Positions 46,244 through 54,835 of a stretch of 64,000 bases of DNA are shown here, piece by piece. Made by a program: the position numbers and the translations under genes. Position 1 is the stretch's first letter, and each line of letters begins with the position of its first letter. The notes below the pieces were generated by a model. The model was not told the DNA's origin and did no database searches. It saw only the letters and a list, made by a program, of their open reading frames with translations. Origin of the DNA: WTGA01 sp965214055 (GTDB lineage: Bacteria; Pseudomonadota; Gammaproteobacteria; Arenicellales; Poriferihabitantaceae); assembly GCA_965214055.1 (NCBI GenBank), contig OZ243931.1, forward strand, positions 2,542,001 through 2,606,000. Direction: 5' to 3'.

Positions 46244-47128
46244 ATGGGCCGGTTTTTGCAGGTGTCCGTAAATACCCGTCGGGAACAGTCGAACAGCGTG
46301 ACGGAAATCATGCAGCACTATGGTGCGATGTCCGTCTCCATCACCTGTACCGACGATCAGGAGTGTTTTGACAACGCCTTTCCGGGGGAGCCGCGCTGGG
46401 AGCATCAGCGGGTCTGCGCATTGTTTGATCCAGCGGACCCGCTGGATGCCATGATTGGAGCGGTTCAGTCGTGCACAGAACGCCCTGCTGAACTGGTCAT
46501 TGAAGAAGTGGCGGAGCGGGATTGGGAACGAGGCAGGCGGAGGGATTCCGCCCCCTTCCGGGTCGGCAGGGGGTTGTGGGTGTGTCCCGGCAGTCGAGAG
46601 CCTGAATCTCCCGGCAGGACGAATTTGTTTATCGGGCCGGGACTGGCCTTTGGTACCGGATTACACGAAACAACGCGATTGTGCCTTGAACAGTTGACAC
46701 GGGAGGAGGTTTCGGGCAAGACGGTGATTGATATGGGTTGTGGTTCCGGAATTCTGGCCATTGCAGCGGTTAAACTGGGCGCTCGTCGGGGCATTGGCGT
46801 TGATCTGGACCCAAGAGCGTTGGAAACCGCCGCATCCAATGCCCGGATCAATGCCGTGGAAGACAAAATAATCCTGCTGTCCGATGTGGAGTTTGAGGAG
46901 ACGATCAGAACCTGCCGGGGGGACCTGGTGATCGCCAATATTTTGGCCCCGACTATTGTCCAGTTGTCGCATACGATTGCCTCGGTGGTGAAGTGCGGTG
47001 GTACGATACTGCTGTGTGGGATTTTGAAGTCCGAAGTCGGGAGGGTTAAAATGGCTTTTGGCGCTCACATTGATTTTACGGAAAAATCCCTGGGCCATTG
47101 GGTACTCCTGATTGGGCATGTACGATGA
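46244..47128 (+). CDS. prmA: Ribosomal protein L11 methyltransferase PrmA
   Basis: 294 residues. The SAM-binding motif DMGCGSGILAIAAVKLGA lies at about residue 163; GPGLAFGTGLHETTRLCLE before it and DLVIANILAPTIVQL after it are PrmA hallmarks. It trimethylates ribosomal protein L11. Its TGA lies inside the 8-bp direct repeat at the left edge of the inserted element, so the insertion just missed damaging the gene. Confidence 0.97.
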   Translation: MGRFLQVSVNTRREQSNSVTEIMQHYGAMSVSITCTDDQECFDNAFPGEPRWEHQRVCALFDPADPLDAMIGAVQSCTERPAELVIEEVAERDWERGRRRDSAPFRVGRGLWVCPGSREPESPGRTNLFIGPGLAFGTGLHETTRLCLEQLTREEVSGKTVIDMGCGSGILAIAAVKLGARRGIGVDLDPRALETAASNARINAVEDKIILLSDVEFEETIRTCRGDLVIANILAPTIVQLSHTIASVVKCGGTILLCGILKSEVGRVKMAFGAHIDFTEKSLGHWVLLIGHVR

Positions 47129-47132
47129 ATAT
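47125..47132 (+). repeat. Left copy of 8-bp direct repeat (target duplication candidate)
   Basis: ATGAATAT, identical to 48496-48503 at the other edge of the TnpB-bearing element. It includes the prmA stop codon. Confidence 0.7.
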
Positions 47133-47156
47133 GGGAATTATATATTTAACTTGATA
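47133..47156 (+). repeat. Left terminal inverted repeat
   Basis: Pairs with 48472-48495 (21 of 24). Differences are at repeat positions 5, 13 and 23. Confidence 0.8.
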
Positions 47157-47250
47157 GACGAAAAGGTCATATTTCTACTTTGTATCGACATCTCAGGTTA
47201 ATGTTGAACCCAAGTACTTGTTATTCACCAAACCGGGTATAATCCGAAAC

Positions 47251-48468
47251 ATGGAGTACCGGGGCATCCGCTATCGTCTTTATCCCAAGACCAGACAAAA
47301 GGCTGAAATGCTTCATCAGTGTCTGGGTGCCACCCGCTTTGTGTGGAATCATTTCCTTGCCCGAGACAGGCAAATGATGGAAGCTCACCGCAACGATGAG
47401 TCCTTGCCCCGCCCGAAGGTTTCGTTTTTCTCATTGGGAAAGGAGTTTGTCCAGTTAAGACGACAAACCGACTGGCTGCAGAAGCTCCCCTGTGCGCCAA
47501 TCCGGTACACCCTGAAATACTATTCGGATGCCTGGAAGCAGTGTTTTGAGTCGGGAAAGGGGTTTCCGAAGTTCCAATCCCGGGCCAATCATTCCGATTC
47601 CGTGACCTTTGTGAAAGGGACCTTCCAGCTGAACGGGAATTCCCTGCATTTACAGAAGATTGGACAGGTGGTGTTGAGCGGAAGCCATCCGTATGCCGAC
47701 GCTGAACCGGTGTCGGTGGTGATCCAACAGGAAGAGAACCGGTTTTATGCCATGGTGAGTTATCAGATGGAGACCATTCAAAGGAATGACAATGGCAAGG
47801 CCATTGGCGTGGACATGAATGTCCGGCAATTTGCGACCAGTGAAGGGGAGATCCGGCGAATGCCCCGGCTTGACCGGCTCGAAGCCAGGAGAAGGCGGTA
47901 TCAACGCATGATGGCCAGGAGACAGAAGCCGACGAAACGGAAGCAAAAAGACGGCACGATGGTGTATACCAACGGCTCGAAGCGTTATGAAACGGCGCGG
48001 ATCAAAAGTGCCAGGGTCAGTCGTAGGATCAAGCATATCCGAGGCAACTGGCATCACCAGGAATCGAGAAAGATTGCGGACCAATCCCAGTACGTGGTGG
48101 TTGAGAACCTGAACACCCGGGGCATGACGAAGTCTGCGAAGGGGGACAGGGAGAATCCGGGCCAAAACGTCAAACAGAAGTCGGGGTTGAACCGGGAAAT
48201 CCTGAACACCGGCTGGTCGGGATTCAAACAGAAACTCGGCTACAAATCGGAGTTGATTGAGGTCGACCCCCGAAACACCAGTCGAAGGTGTCATTCATGT
48301 GGACACACCGACCAGGACAACCGCAGGACGCAAGATCAGTTCAGGTGCGTCCAATGCGGACATCAATGCTGCATTGATATTTTAGCCCTGGGGACTCGGG
48401 TGGTTGGACGTGGGAGAGGCGATTGCATTGGCAACCTTGATGATCCGTCAAGAAAATATACGGATTGA
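47251..48468 (+). CDS. tnpB: TnpB-like RNA-guided nuclease homologue, probably inactive
   Basis: 405 residues from ATG 47251 (MEYRGIRYRLYP). RuvC-I Asp in AIGVDMNVRQFAT, RuvC-II Glu in YVVVENLNTRGMTK and a zinc ribbon (CHSCGH, then CVQCGH) are present. The third RuvC motif, normally ADxNAAxNIL, reads HQCCIDILALG: the DNA encodes ADINAAL in the +1 frame, so a deletion and a compensating one-base loss have removed it. Active TnpB cuts DNA with an omega RNA from the element's right end. This copy has probably lost catalysis. Confidence 0.88.
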   Translation: MEYRGIRYRLYPKTRQKAEMLHQCLGATRFVWNHFLARDRQMMEAHRNDESLPRPKVSFFSLGKEFVQLRRQTDWLQKLPCAPIRYTLKYYSDAWKQCFESGKGFPKFQSRANHSDSVTFVKGTFQLNGNSLHLQKIGQVVLSGSHPYADAEPVSVVIQQEENRFYAMVSYQMETIQRNDNGKAIGVDMNVRQFATSEGEIRRMPRLDRLEARRRRYQRMMARRQKPTKRKQKDGTMVYTNGSKRYETARIKSARVSRRIKHIRGNWHHQESRKIADQSQYVVVENLNTRGMTKSAKGDRENPGQNVKQKSGLNREILNTGWSGFKQKLGYKSELIEVDPRNTSRRCHSCGHTDQDNRRTQDQFRCVQCGHQCCIDILALGTRVVGRGRGDCIGNLDDPSRKYTD

Positions 48469-48471
48469 TTT

Positions 48472-48495
48472 TGTCAAGTTAAGTATATAAGTCCC
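48472..48495 (-). repeat. Right terminal inverted repeat
   Basis: Reverse complement of 47133-47156 with three mismatches. It lies 4 nt after the tnpB stop. Confidence 0.8.
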
Positions 48496-48503
48496 ATGAA
48501 TAT
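48496..48503 (+). repeat. Right copy of 8-bp direct repeat
   Basis: ATGAATAT, identical to 47125-47132. Confidence 0.7.
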
Positions 48504-48521
48504 TATTCTGGAAAAGGTCGA

Positions 48522-49658
48522 ATGAGTCAAAACGGGTTCTGTTCCTGTCCTGAGTGTACAGCCGTGCTCCGATTGACGGCGACACAGCTAGGGCAGCACA
48601 AGGGGCTGGTGCGGTGCGGCGCCTGTGAAAAGGTCTTTCTGGCGGCGGACCACAGGGTGGTGGAAGAGGAATCGGGGTTTGTTCCGTTGAAATCCGGTGG
48701 GTCCGGGGATGAAAAGGATCCGGGGAACCATGCAACTGGATCCGATGATCCGTATCAGGGGGAGCGCAGTCCGGGGGCCGGAGACCCATTGCCTGATCCG
48801 GATGGAGAGACGGTTCAAGCTGCGGAAAACCAGAACCCATCCGCAGAGGATGGGGAATCTTCCGGGAGGCAGGTCGAAGCCGAGGCGGGCAGGCCGGGGC
48901 CGGATCCGGTATCTGGGGAAACCGGATCCGGGGAAGACAATCGGCTGTTTCAGGACAATGACTATGCCACAGAATTTGACCGGGCACGCTATGAAACGTT
49001 CACCGGATCCGACGACCCTGGGGATCAACCAGGAAACCGGTCCCGGAGTCATGGGGAGAGCTTCCCGGGTGGTCAGGGGTTGGGGGAAGATCCCTTTTCG
49101 GAAAAATTTCCCTCCTCAGAGGCATCACTGGGGATCGATCGAAGCGAGGTGGACCAGTATATTGTTGACCAGCCCAATCCGCTGGTCACGTTCACCTGGT
49201 TTCTGGTGATCGCGGGATTTGTATTTTTGCTTGGGCTGCAGGTCAAGTATTTTTTCGTTGAGAAGTACGCCCAGAATGAACATTACCGACCGTACCTGGA
49301 GGTGTTTTGCAAGGTGGCGGCCTGTGACCTGCCGCCACAGAAAAACCTGTACAGGTTTACCCTGACCCATACGAAAATAGACCTTCATCCGACCCAGCCG
49401 GGTGCCATGCGCCTCACGGTCAAGCTCGTCAATGAAGCAGAATTTGAGCAACCCTACCCGGCGTTGCAACTGACCTTCACGGACCGGGTGGGCAGGGTGG
49501 TTGGCCGGCGAACATTTGGACCCGGCCTGTATTTGCCGAAGGAGACCGAGAACCGGATCGGCCGGGGCGAATATGTGACGATTCTCTTTGACCTGGCGCG
49601 TCCCCATGGAAAAGCGGTGGGATTTGTGGTGGATATCGTGACGGAACCGGTATCCTGA
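48522..49658 (+). CDS. Zinc-ribbon/DUF3426 membrane protein of the prmA operon
   Basis: 378 residues. The N-terminal MJ0042-type zinc ribbon has CPECTAVLRL and RCGACEKVF. A long acidic Gly/Asp/Pro-rich linker runs from about 45 to 215, then one membrane helix (LVTFTWFLVIAGFVFLLGL, about 225-245), then a DUF3426 domain (LYRFTLTHTKIDLHPTQPGA). The function is unknown; the family regularly follows prmA. Here it is cut off from prmA by the TnpB element, so its transcription may depend on a new promoter. Confidence 0.88.
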   Translation: MSQNGFCSCPECTAVLRLTATQLGQHKGLVRCGACEKVFLAADHRVVEEESGFVPLKSGGSGDEKDPGNHATGSDDPYQGERSPGAGDPLPDPDGETVQAAENQNPSAEDGESSGRQVEAEAGRPGPDPVSGETGSGEDNRLFQDNDYATEFDRARYETFTGSDDPGDQPGNRSRSHGESFPGGQGLGEDPFSEKFPSSEASLGIDRSEVDQYIVDQPNPLVTFTWFLVIAGFVFLLGLQVKYFFVEKYAQNEHYRPYLEVFCKVAACDLPPQKNLYRFTLTHTKIDLHPTQPGAMRLTVKLVNEAEFEQPYPALQLTFTDRVGRVVGRRTFGPGLYLPKETENRIGRGEYVTILFDLARPHGKAVGFVVDIVTEPVS

Positions 49659-50392
49659 TCGCTGGTTTGGTATACGGAGGGGGGAAGTTTGGGTTTGGGT
49701 GGGTCGCGCCGAGGGGCTGCCCGTTGCTCTGCAATATTCGGGTTAGGTGAACGGGTGTCCGTGTAGTCGGTAAAAGTCCGACGGGAGAGAAAGAGTAGCC
49801 ATCCAGCCCATCGGTAGGGTGAGGGACTCTGGAATCCCTCGGCGTCGAAGAACCCAGGCACGTACGTCCGCACGATACTGGGACCTGGGAGGTCATCCTG
49901 TCGTGGCGGGGTCGCATAGAACACAACTGGAATCTTGTGCGGGATTTCTCCTATAGAGTTACTACTTTAGGACACTAGTGGTGTTCAGTGTTCTTTTCTA
50001 TTCAGGTCAAAAGTACAGTATACTCAGGGCATTGGTATCCATCATGACCAGTGCTAATGCAACGCGCGTCTCGTAAAGGTCTGGATGTGCAGACCTAACA
50101 CCTCTTGAGGGCAATCATTGACTTACGTACCACATCATCGTTCTTGCTCGCCGAGAGCGTAGTATCATTGATTTGACTGTCAGCGCAAGGTAGAAATGAC
50201 CCCTTTTCTGCAATATCGAAATATCCCCTTTTTATTCAACCCGGGCATTGAACCGCTTCGTTGCCAGGTTGGATCGCAATCGGGCGAGTGCGAGCAGACA
50301 ACCGGGCCGTTGCGGACTGCGCCGGTTGCCGACGCGTTGAACCGGCCTTCCGGTCATTTCTTCTTTTTGTCACGACTCGAATGGCCATACGG
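49659..50392 (+). other. Gene-free stretch where dusB-fis would be expected; structured segment
   Basis: About 730 bp. Between 49738 and 49925 several short perfect hairpins cluster, for example GTCGG/CCGAC around 49780 and GAGGGA/TCCCTC near 49820-49840, with GGTAAAAGTCCGAC resembling group II intron domain I text. The minus-strand frames here (49454-49926) have no domain. I read it as a possible intron or structured-RNA relic, not proven. Confidence 0.35.
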
Positions 50393-51964
50393 ATGAACCA
50401 CCCGGTCCGAAGAGCACTTGTCAGTGTTTCGGACAAACGTGGAATTGTTGAATTTTCCCGGAAACTCCAGGCGCTGGGCGTCGAAATACTGTCCACTGGG
50501 GGGACCGCGGAATTGCTGGCAGCCCATGGAATAGCGGTCATGGAAGTCAGTGAATTTACGGGCTTCCCCGAAATCATGGATGGACGGGTGAAGACCCTGC
50601 ATCCCCGGATTCATGGCGGCCTGCTTGGGCGACGCGGACAGGACGACGAAGTCATGGAGGCCAACCGGATCCGGCCCATTGATCTGGTCGTGGTCAATTT
50701 GTATCCCTTTGAGGAGACGGTCTCGAATCCCGATTGCACGATTGAACTGGCCATGGAAAATATCGATATCGGTGGCCCGGCCATGCTGCGGGCCGCCGCG
50801 AAAAACCATGCCGATGTCAGTGTGATTGTAGATGTTCAGGACTACGGGCGGGTTGTATCCGAAATGCAGGACAATCAGGGGGTCGTGAGCCCTGATCTGC
50901 GCTTTGACCTGGCCGTCAAGGCGTTTGAGCACACGGCGGCGTACGATGGGTTGATCGCCAATTACCTGGGGTCCCGGATCGACCCATCCGGACCCCGCCG
51001 GTTTCCAAGAACCTTCAATGCGCAATGGACCAGAAAGCAGGTGATGCGGTATGGAGAAAACCCTCATCAGCAGGCTGCCTTTTTCGTGGACCCCGGTGAA
51101 GTGGACCCTTCCATTTCCACGGCAGACCAGGTCCAGGGAAAATCCCTATCCTTCAATAATATTGCAGATTCCGATGCCGCACTGGAATGCGTCAGGCAGT
51201 TTGACCAGGCATTTGCCTGTGTCATCGTAAAGCATGCCAACCCCTGTGGGGTCGCTGTAGCCGGCACCCAGAAGGATGCGTATCAACGGGCTTTCAGCAC
51301 GGATCCGGAATCCGCCTTTGGGGGAATCATTGCCTTTAATACAGCGCTGGATGCCGGGGTGGCAGCCGCCATCCTGGACAACCAGTTTGTGGAAGTCATT
51401 GTCGCGCCTTCGGTATCCGGGGAGGCAAAAAAAGTGCTCCAGGAGAAGGGAAACGTCCGGGTCCTTGAATGCGGCGACTGGTCTTCGAAGGGAAGTTCCC
51501 GGACCGAATGGGAATACCGGAAAGTCCGTGGAGGCCTGCTGGTGCAGGACCGGGACCAGGGTCTGTACCAGAAGCTGGAAGTGGTCAGTCGGCGGGCCCC
51601 GGACGAGGCGGAAATGAAGGACCTGATTTTTACCTGGAAAGTCGCAAAATACGTCAAGTCCAATGCCATTGTGTATGCCGCCAACCAAAGGACACTGGGC
51701 ATTGGCGCGGGGCAGATGAGTCGGGTGAACTCCGCCCGCATTGCCGCCATCAAGGCCGAACATTCCACCCTGAGCCTGGAAGGCGCGGTCATGGCTTCCG
51801 ATGCTTTTTTCCCCTTTCGGGATGGGCTGGACAATGCTGCCGGGGTCGGGGTCCGCGCTGTCATCCAGCCCGGAGGGTCCCTGCGGGATGAAGAAGTCAT
51901 CGACGCGGCCAATGAACATGGTATCGCCATGGTGTTTACCGGCATGCGGCATTTTCGGCACTAA
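50393..51964 (+). CDS. purH: Bifunctional AICAR transformylase/IMP cyclohydrolase PurH
   Basis: 523 residues from ATG 50393 (MNHPVRRALVSVSDKRG); ATG 50381 is an alternative four codons earlier. The N-terminal MGS-like IMP cyclohydrolase domain covers about 1-200. The C-terminal transformylase has VKHANPCGVA (catalytic Lys-His) and DAFFPFRDGLDNAAGVGV. It performs the last two steps of IMP synthesis. purD follows after one intervening gene. Confidence 0.97.
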   Translation: MNHPVRRALVSVSDKRGIVEFSRKLQALGVEILSTGGTAELLAAHGIAVMEVSEFTGFPEIMDGRVKTLHPRIHGGLLGRRGQDDEVMEANRIRPIDLVVVNLYPFEETVSNPDCTIELAMENIDIGGPAMLRAAAKNHADVSVIVDVQDYGRVVSEMQDNQGVVSPDLRFDLAVKAFEHTAAYDGLIANYLGSRIDPSGPRRFPRTFNAQWTRKQVMRYGENPHQQAAFFVDPGEVDPSISTADQVQGKSLSFNNIADSDAALECVRQFDQAFACVIVKHANPCGVAVAGTQKDAYQRAFSTDPESAFGGIIAFNTALDAGVAAAILDNQFVEVIVAPSVSGEAKKVLQEKGNVRVLECGDWSSKGSSRTEWEYRKVRGGLLVQDRDQGLYQKLEVVSRRAPDEAEMKDLIFTWKVAKYVKSNAIVYAANQRTLGIGAGQMSRVNSARIAAIKAEHSTLSLEGAVMASDAFFPFRDGLDNAAGVGVRAVIQPGGSLRDEEVIDAANEHGIAMVFTGMRHFRH

Positions 51965-51991
51965 TCGAAACGGCATCCCTGCCCTGTTCCC

Positions 51992-53347
51992 ATGCGCCCC
52001 GGTACTCAATTCAAGGTGATCCTCGAAGGCACCATCCTGCCTGAATTTGAACGCGGGAAAGTCCAGGAAGGTCTGGCGGAGCTTTTTCATTCCAGTGAAG
52101 AAACCATGGAAAGGCTTTTGCAGGGTCAAGAGGTTGCGCTGAAGAAACAATATGACCGCGATCAGGCTACGACGATCTGCCAGAAAATCAGGCAGATTGG
52201 CGTGCAATGCCGGTTTGAGGAAATTCCCGGGGAAGAGAGCACCTCTGGGGAGGATGCAGCCCGTGTCCGGGGAACCCGGCATCCATGCCCCGTTTGCCGG
52301 AACCAGATGGAGGAATTCGAGGAGACCTGTCCTGTTTGCGGGTTTGTGGAAGGGAAAGAAGAGGTGGAGCACATCATTCCCGACGGACGGGGTGCGCAGG
52401 GAGGGAAGCGGGATGAACGCAGTTCCCCGGCGGGGAGGATGGATTCGGCAGAAGATTCTGTGGAAGAAAACAGGGCCGGCGTTGATTCGGACGGAGTCGA
52501 TTCGGCCGGTGCCGAGTCCCGGGAACAGACGGAAGCGGGTCGATTGCAGGAGTTGCTCAACCGGTATGTCCAGACAAACACCGCGTACTACGAGCGCCAG
52601 TTCGCCCGGTTCGGCAATCCAGAGGAATACCGGTTTGCCATTTCCTGGCACTGGCCGGCCTTTTTCTTTTTCTTCTTCTGGGCGCTTTACCGGAAACTGT
52701 GGTTTTTGGCGGGGGTCAATCTCATCCTGAGCCTGTGCCTGTCCCTGTTTGTCCAGCCCGGGGTGCTCTATCTGCTCTGGGCGCTGGCCTGGCCCATGGC
52801 GGCGAATTACCTGTACTTCCGGGTGGCGTCATCCAGAGTGCAATGGGCGATGCTGGAACCGGGATATGCGGCCCAACTGGATGGACTGGGAGGGGTCAGC
52901 CGGCCAGCTGCCGGGTTGGGGGTGATTATTTTCATCTTCGCGGTGATCTTGACCAGCAATCACCTCGCGGACCGGTTTATCGAACAGTACGGGGATCAGA
53001 TCCAGGAAGTTCTTCCGGATTCCGGTTCCCAGATTCGGGGAGATGGGAGCGCGCTGGAGAACATCGTGGACAGGCAATCGAAACTGGCCCTCACCTCCCT
53101 GAAGTTGAGTTATCTGGGGACCTCGTTGAAAATCCTTCTTCTGTCGGAGGACAACCCGGAAAACAGGGATAAAATAGTGAAATTCGAACGTCAGTTTACG
53201 AACGAGCGGATTGAGGATTCCTGGGGTCAGCCTCTCCAGCTGGAACAGCAGGTTGAACGGTATGTATTGAAGTCCGCGGGACCAGACCGGGCCTTCAATA
53301 CCGATGACGATATTCTGCAGTTGGTCACCCATCAGTCATTGCCCTAG
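51992..53347 (+). CDS. Hypothetical zinc-ribbon, DUF2628-like membrane protein with GspG-like C-terminus
   Basis: 451 residues, not matched to a known whole protein. Residues about 90-120 hold a zinc ribbon (CPVCRNQM, then CPVCGF). An acidic linker follows. About 210-320 is a DUF2628-like membrane part (RFAISWHWPAFFFFFFWALY and further helices). The end carries SAGPDRAFNTDDDI, the calcium-loop motif seen at the C-terminus of type II pseudopilins (GspG). It lies between purH and purD, 27 nt and 12 nt from them. The function is unknown. Confidence 0.8.
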   Translation: MRPGTQFKVILEGTILPEFERGKVQEGLAELFHSSEETMERLLQGQEVALKKQYDRDQATTICQKIRQIGVQCRFEEIPGEESTSGEDAARVRGTRHPCPVCRNQMEEFEETCPVCGFVEGKEEVEHIIPDGRGAQGGKRDERSSPAGRMDSAEDSVEENRAGVDSDGVDSAGAESREQTEAGRLQELLNRYVQTNTAYYERQFARFGNPEEYRFAISWHWPAFFFFFFWALYRKLWFLAGVNLILSLCLSLFVQPGVLYLLWALAWPMAANYLYFRVASSRVQWAMLEPGYAAQLDGLGGVSRPAAGLGVIIFIFAVILTSNHLADRFIEQYGDQIQEVLPDSGSQIRGDGSALENIVDRQSKLALTSLKLSYLGTSLKILLLSEDNPENRDKIVKFERQFTNERIEDSWGQPLQLEQQVERYVLKSAGPDRAFNTDDDILQLVTHQSLP

Positions 53348-53359
53348 GGAAAATCGGTT

Positions 53360-54658
53360 ATGCAGGTACTCATCGTAGGCAGCGGGGGACGTGAACATGC
53401 CCTGGCATGGAAGGCGAGTCAGTCCCCCGCGGTGGAAAAGGTTTTTGTTGCGCCGGGGAATGCGGGCACTGCCGGGGAAAGGGGAGTCGAAAATGTCGGG
53501 ATCCCGGTGAATGATTCTGCCTCCCTGGTTGAATTTGCGAAAACCTCCGGCATTGGCCTGACCATCATCGGCCCGGAAGCGCCGCTGGTGTTGGGCATTG
53601 TTGACCGGTTTGAAGAGGCCGGACTGCGCTGCTTTGGACCGTCCCGGCAGGCTTCCCGGCTGGAAGGGTCCAAAACCTTTACCAAGGATTTTTTACGCCG
53701 GCACTCCATTCCCACCGCGTCCTATGGCAGTTTTACGGAAGCCCCGCCCGCGCGGGACTATCTGGAAGAAGTCGGATTTCCCTGCGTGATCAAGGCCGAT
53801 GGGCTGGCTGCCGGCAAGGGAGTGATTATTGTCACGAGCCGGGAACAGGGCAGGGAGACCATACACGCCATGCTGGCGGGCAATCAGTTTGGCCAGGCCG
53901 GGCACCGGATTGTCATTGAGCAGTTCCTGACTGGAGAAGAGGCAAGTTTTATCTGCATGGTCGACGGAGAGAATATTCTCAGTCTGGCTTCCAGCCAGGA
54001 TCACAAGGCCGCTTTTGACGGGGATTCTGGGCCGAACACAGGAGGGATGGGGGCCTACTCCCCCGCCCCGGTGATTGACGGACCCATGCATGAAAAAATA
54101 ATCCGCCAGATCATTGCGCCAACGGTGGCCGGTATGGCCGGGGACGGGATGCCCTATACCGGATTTTTGTATGCCGGGCTGATGATTGGAGAAGATATCG
54201 TTCCCCGGGTGCTTGAATTCAATTGCCGGTCCGGGGACCCGGAAACCCAGCCTATCCTGCTCCGGCTGCAGTCCGACCTGGTCGAGCACTGCCTGTCGGC
54301 ATTGGATGGCGAACTGCATCAACAGGTTGCCCGGTGGGACCCCCGTCCTGCGCTGGGGGTGGTGATGGCCGCGGACGGCTATCCGGAATCCTATGATTCA
54401 GGTCTTGTTATCAATGGGTTGGAAAATAATAGTCAACCGGATTGCAAGATATTTCATTCCGGCACCCGCTGGGTCGATGGCCAGACCGTTACCGCAGGGG
54501 GGAGGGTACTTTGCGTGACGGCGCTGGGAGAACACATCTCCGCTGCACAGGAGCGGGCGTATCAGGCTGCCAACTCCATCCACTGGGACGGTTGCTGGTA
54601 CCGGCGGGACATCGGATATCGTGCCATACAAGGTTCCCTTAAGAGCCCGGAGCAGTGA
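53360..54658 (+). CDS. purD: Phosphoribosylamine-glycine ligase PurD
   Basis: 432 residues. N-domain VLIVGSGGREHALAWK; ATP-grasp core with IKADGLAAGKGVI and EQFLTGEEASFICMVDG; RVLEFNCRSGDPETQ binds metal. It makes GAR in purine synthesis. It follows the hypothetical membrane protein after 12 nt, so the three genes purH-hypothetical-purD are probably one operon. Confidence 0.97.
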   Translation: MQVLIVGSGGREHALAWKASQSPAVEKVFVAPGNAGTAGERGVENVGIPVNDSASLVEFAKTSGIGLTIIGPEAPLVLGIVDRFEEAGLRCFGPSRQASRLEGSKTFTKDFLRRHSIPTASYGSFTEAPPARDYLEEVGFPCVIKADGLAAGKGVIIVTSREQGRETIHAMLAGNQFGQAGHRIVIEQFLTGEEASFICMVDGENILSLASSQDHKAAFDGDSGPNTGGMGAYSPAPVIDGPMHEKIIRQIIAPTVAGMAGDGMPYTGFLYAGLMIGEDIVPRVLEFNCRSGDPETQPILLRLQSDLVEHCLSALDGELHQQVARWDPRPALGVVMAADGYPESYDSGLVINGLENNSQPDCKIFHSGTRWVDGQTVTAGGRVLCVTALGEHISAAQERAYQAANSIHWDGCWYRRDIGYRAIQGSLKSPEQ

Positions 54659-54835
54659 GGAATCTCCGGCTGGTTTCTTTTTTCAGCCCTGGTTCCGGGA
54701 GGGTTCCGGGCGGTTGATCCGATGGGGATTACTGATTATGCTTCGTACAGGACGGAGGGAACTGGGAAACGGTCCCAGACCCGGAATCGTTCCGGCCCGA
54801 CCACCAAACAAACCATTACTCAACCACTTTCGATC

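Larger units (their letters stand above)
47133..48495 (+). mobile_element. 1363-bp TnpB-bearing element with terminal inverted repeats
   Basis: The 24-bp ends 47133-47156 and 48472-48495 are inverted repeats matching at 21 of 24 positions; both begin GGGA and share TTATATA and TTAACTTGA. They are flanked by the 8-bp direct repeat ATGAATAT. Removing the element and one repeat joins prmA to the zinc-ribbon gene with a 22-nt gap. The only gene inside encodes a TnpB-like protein; no TnpA or DDE transposase is present. The class is unclear: IS200/IS605 elements lack such ends. Confidence 0.75.

Noticed and set aside
48700..49020. Cluster of GGATCC sites in the zinc-ribbon gene
   Set aside because: Five sites within about 300 bp follow from repeated Gly-Ser/Asp-Pro codons in the linker. 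There is no sign of a functional repeat.
50004..50045. Minus-strand MMDTNALSILYF, like a PIN toxin start
   Set aside because: Only twelve codons before a stop and no downstream PIN text, so chance cannot be excluded.
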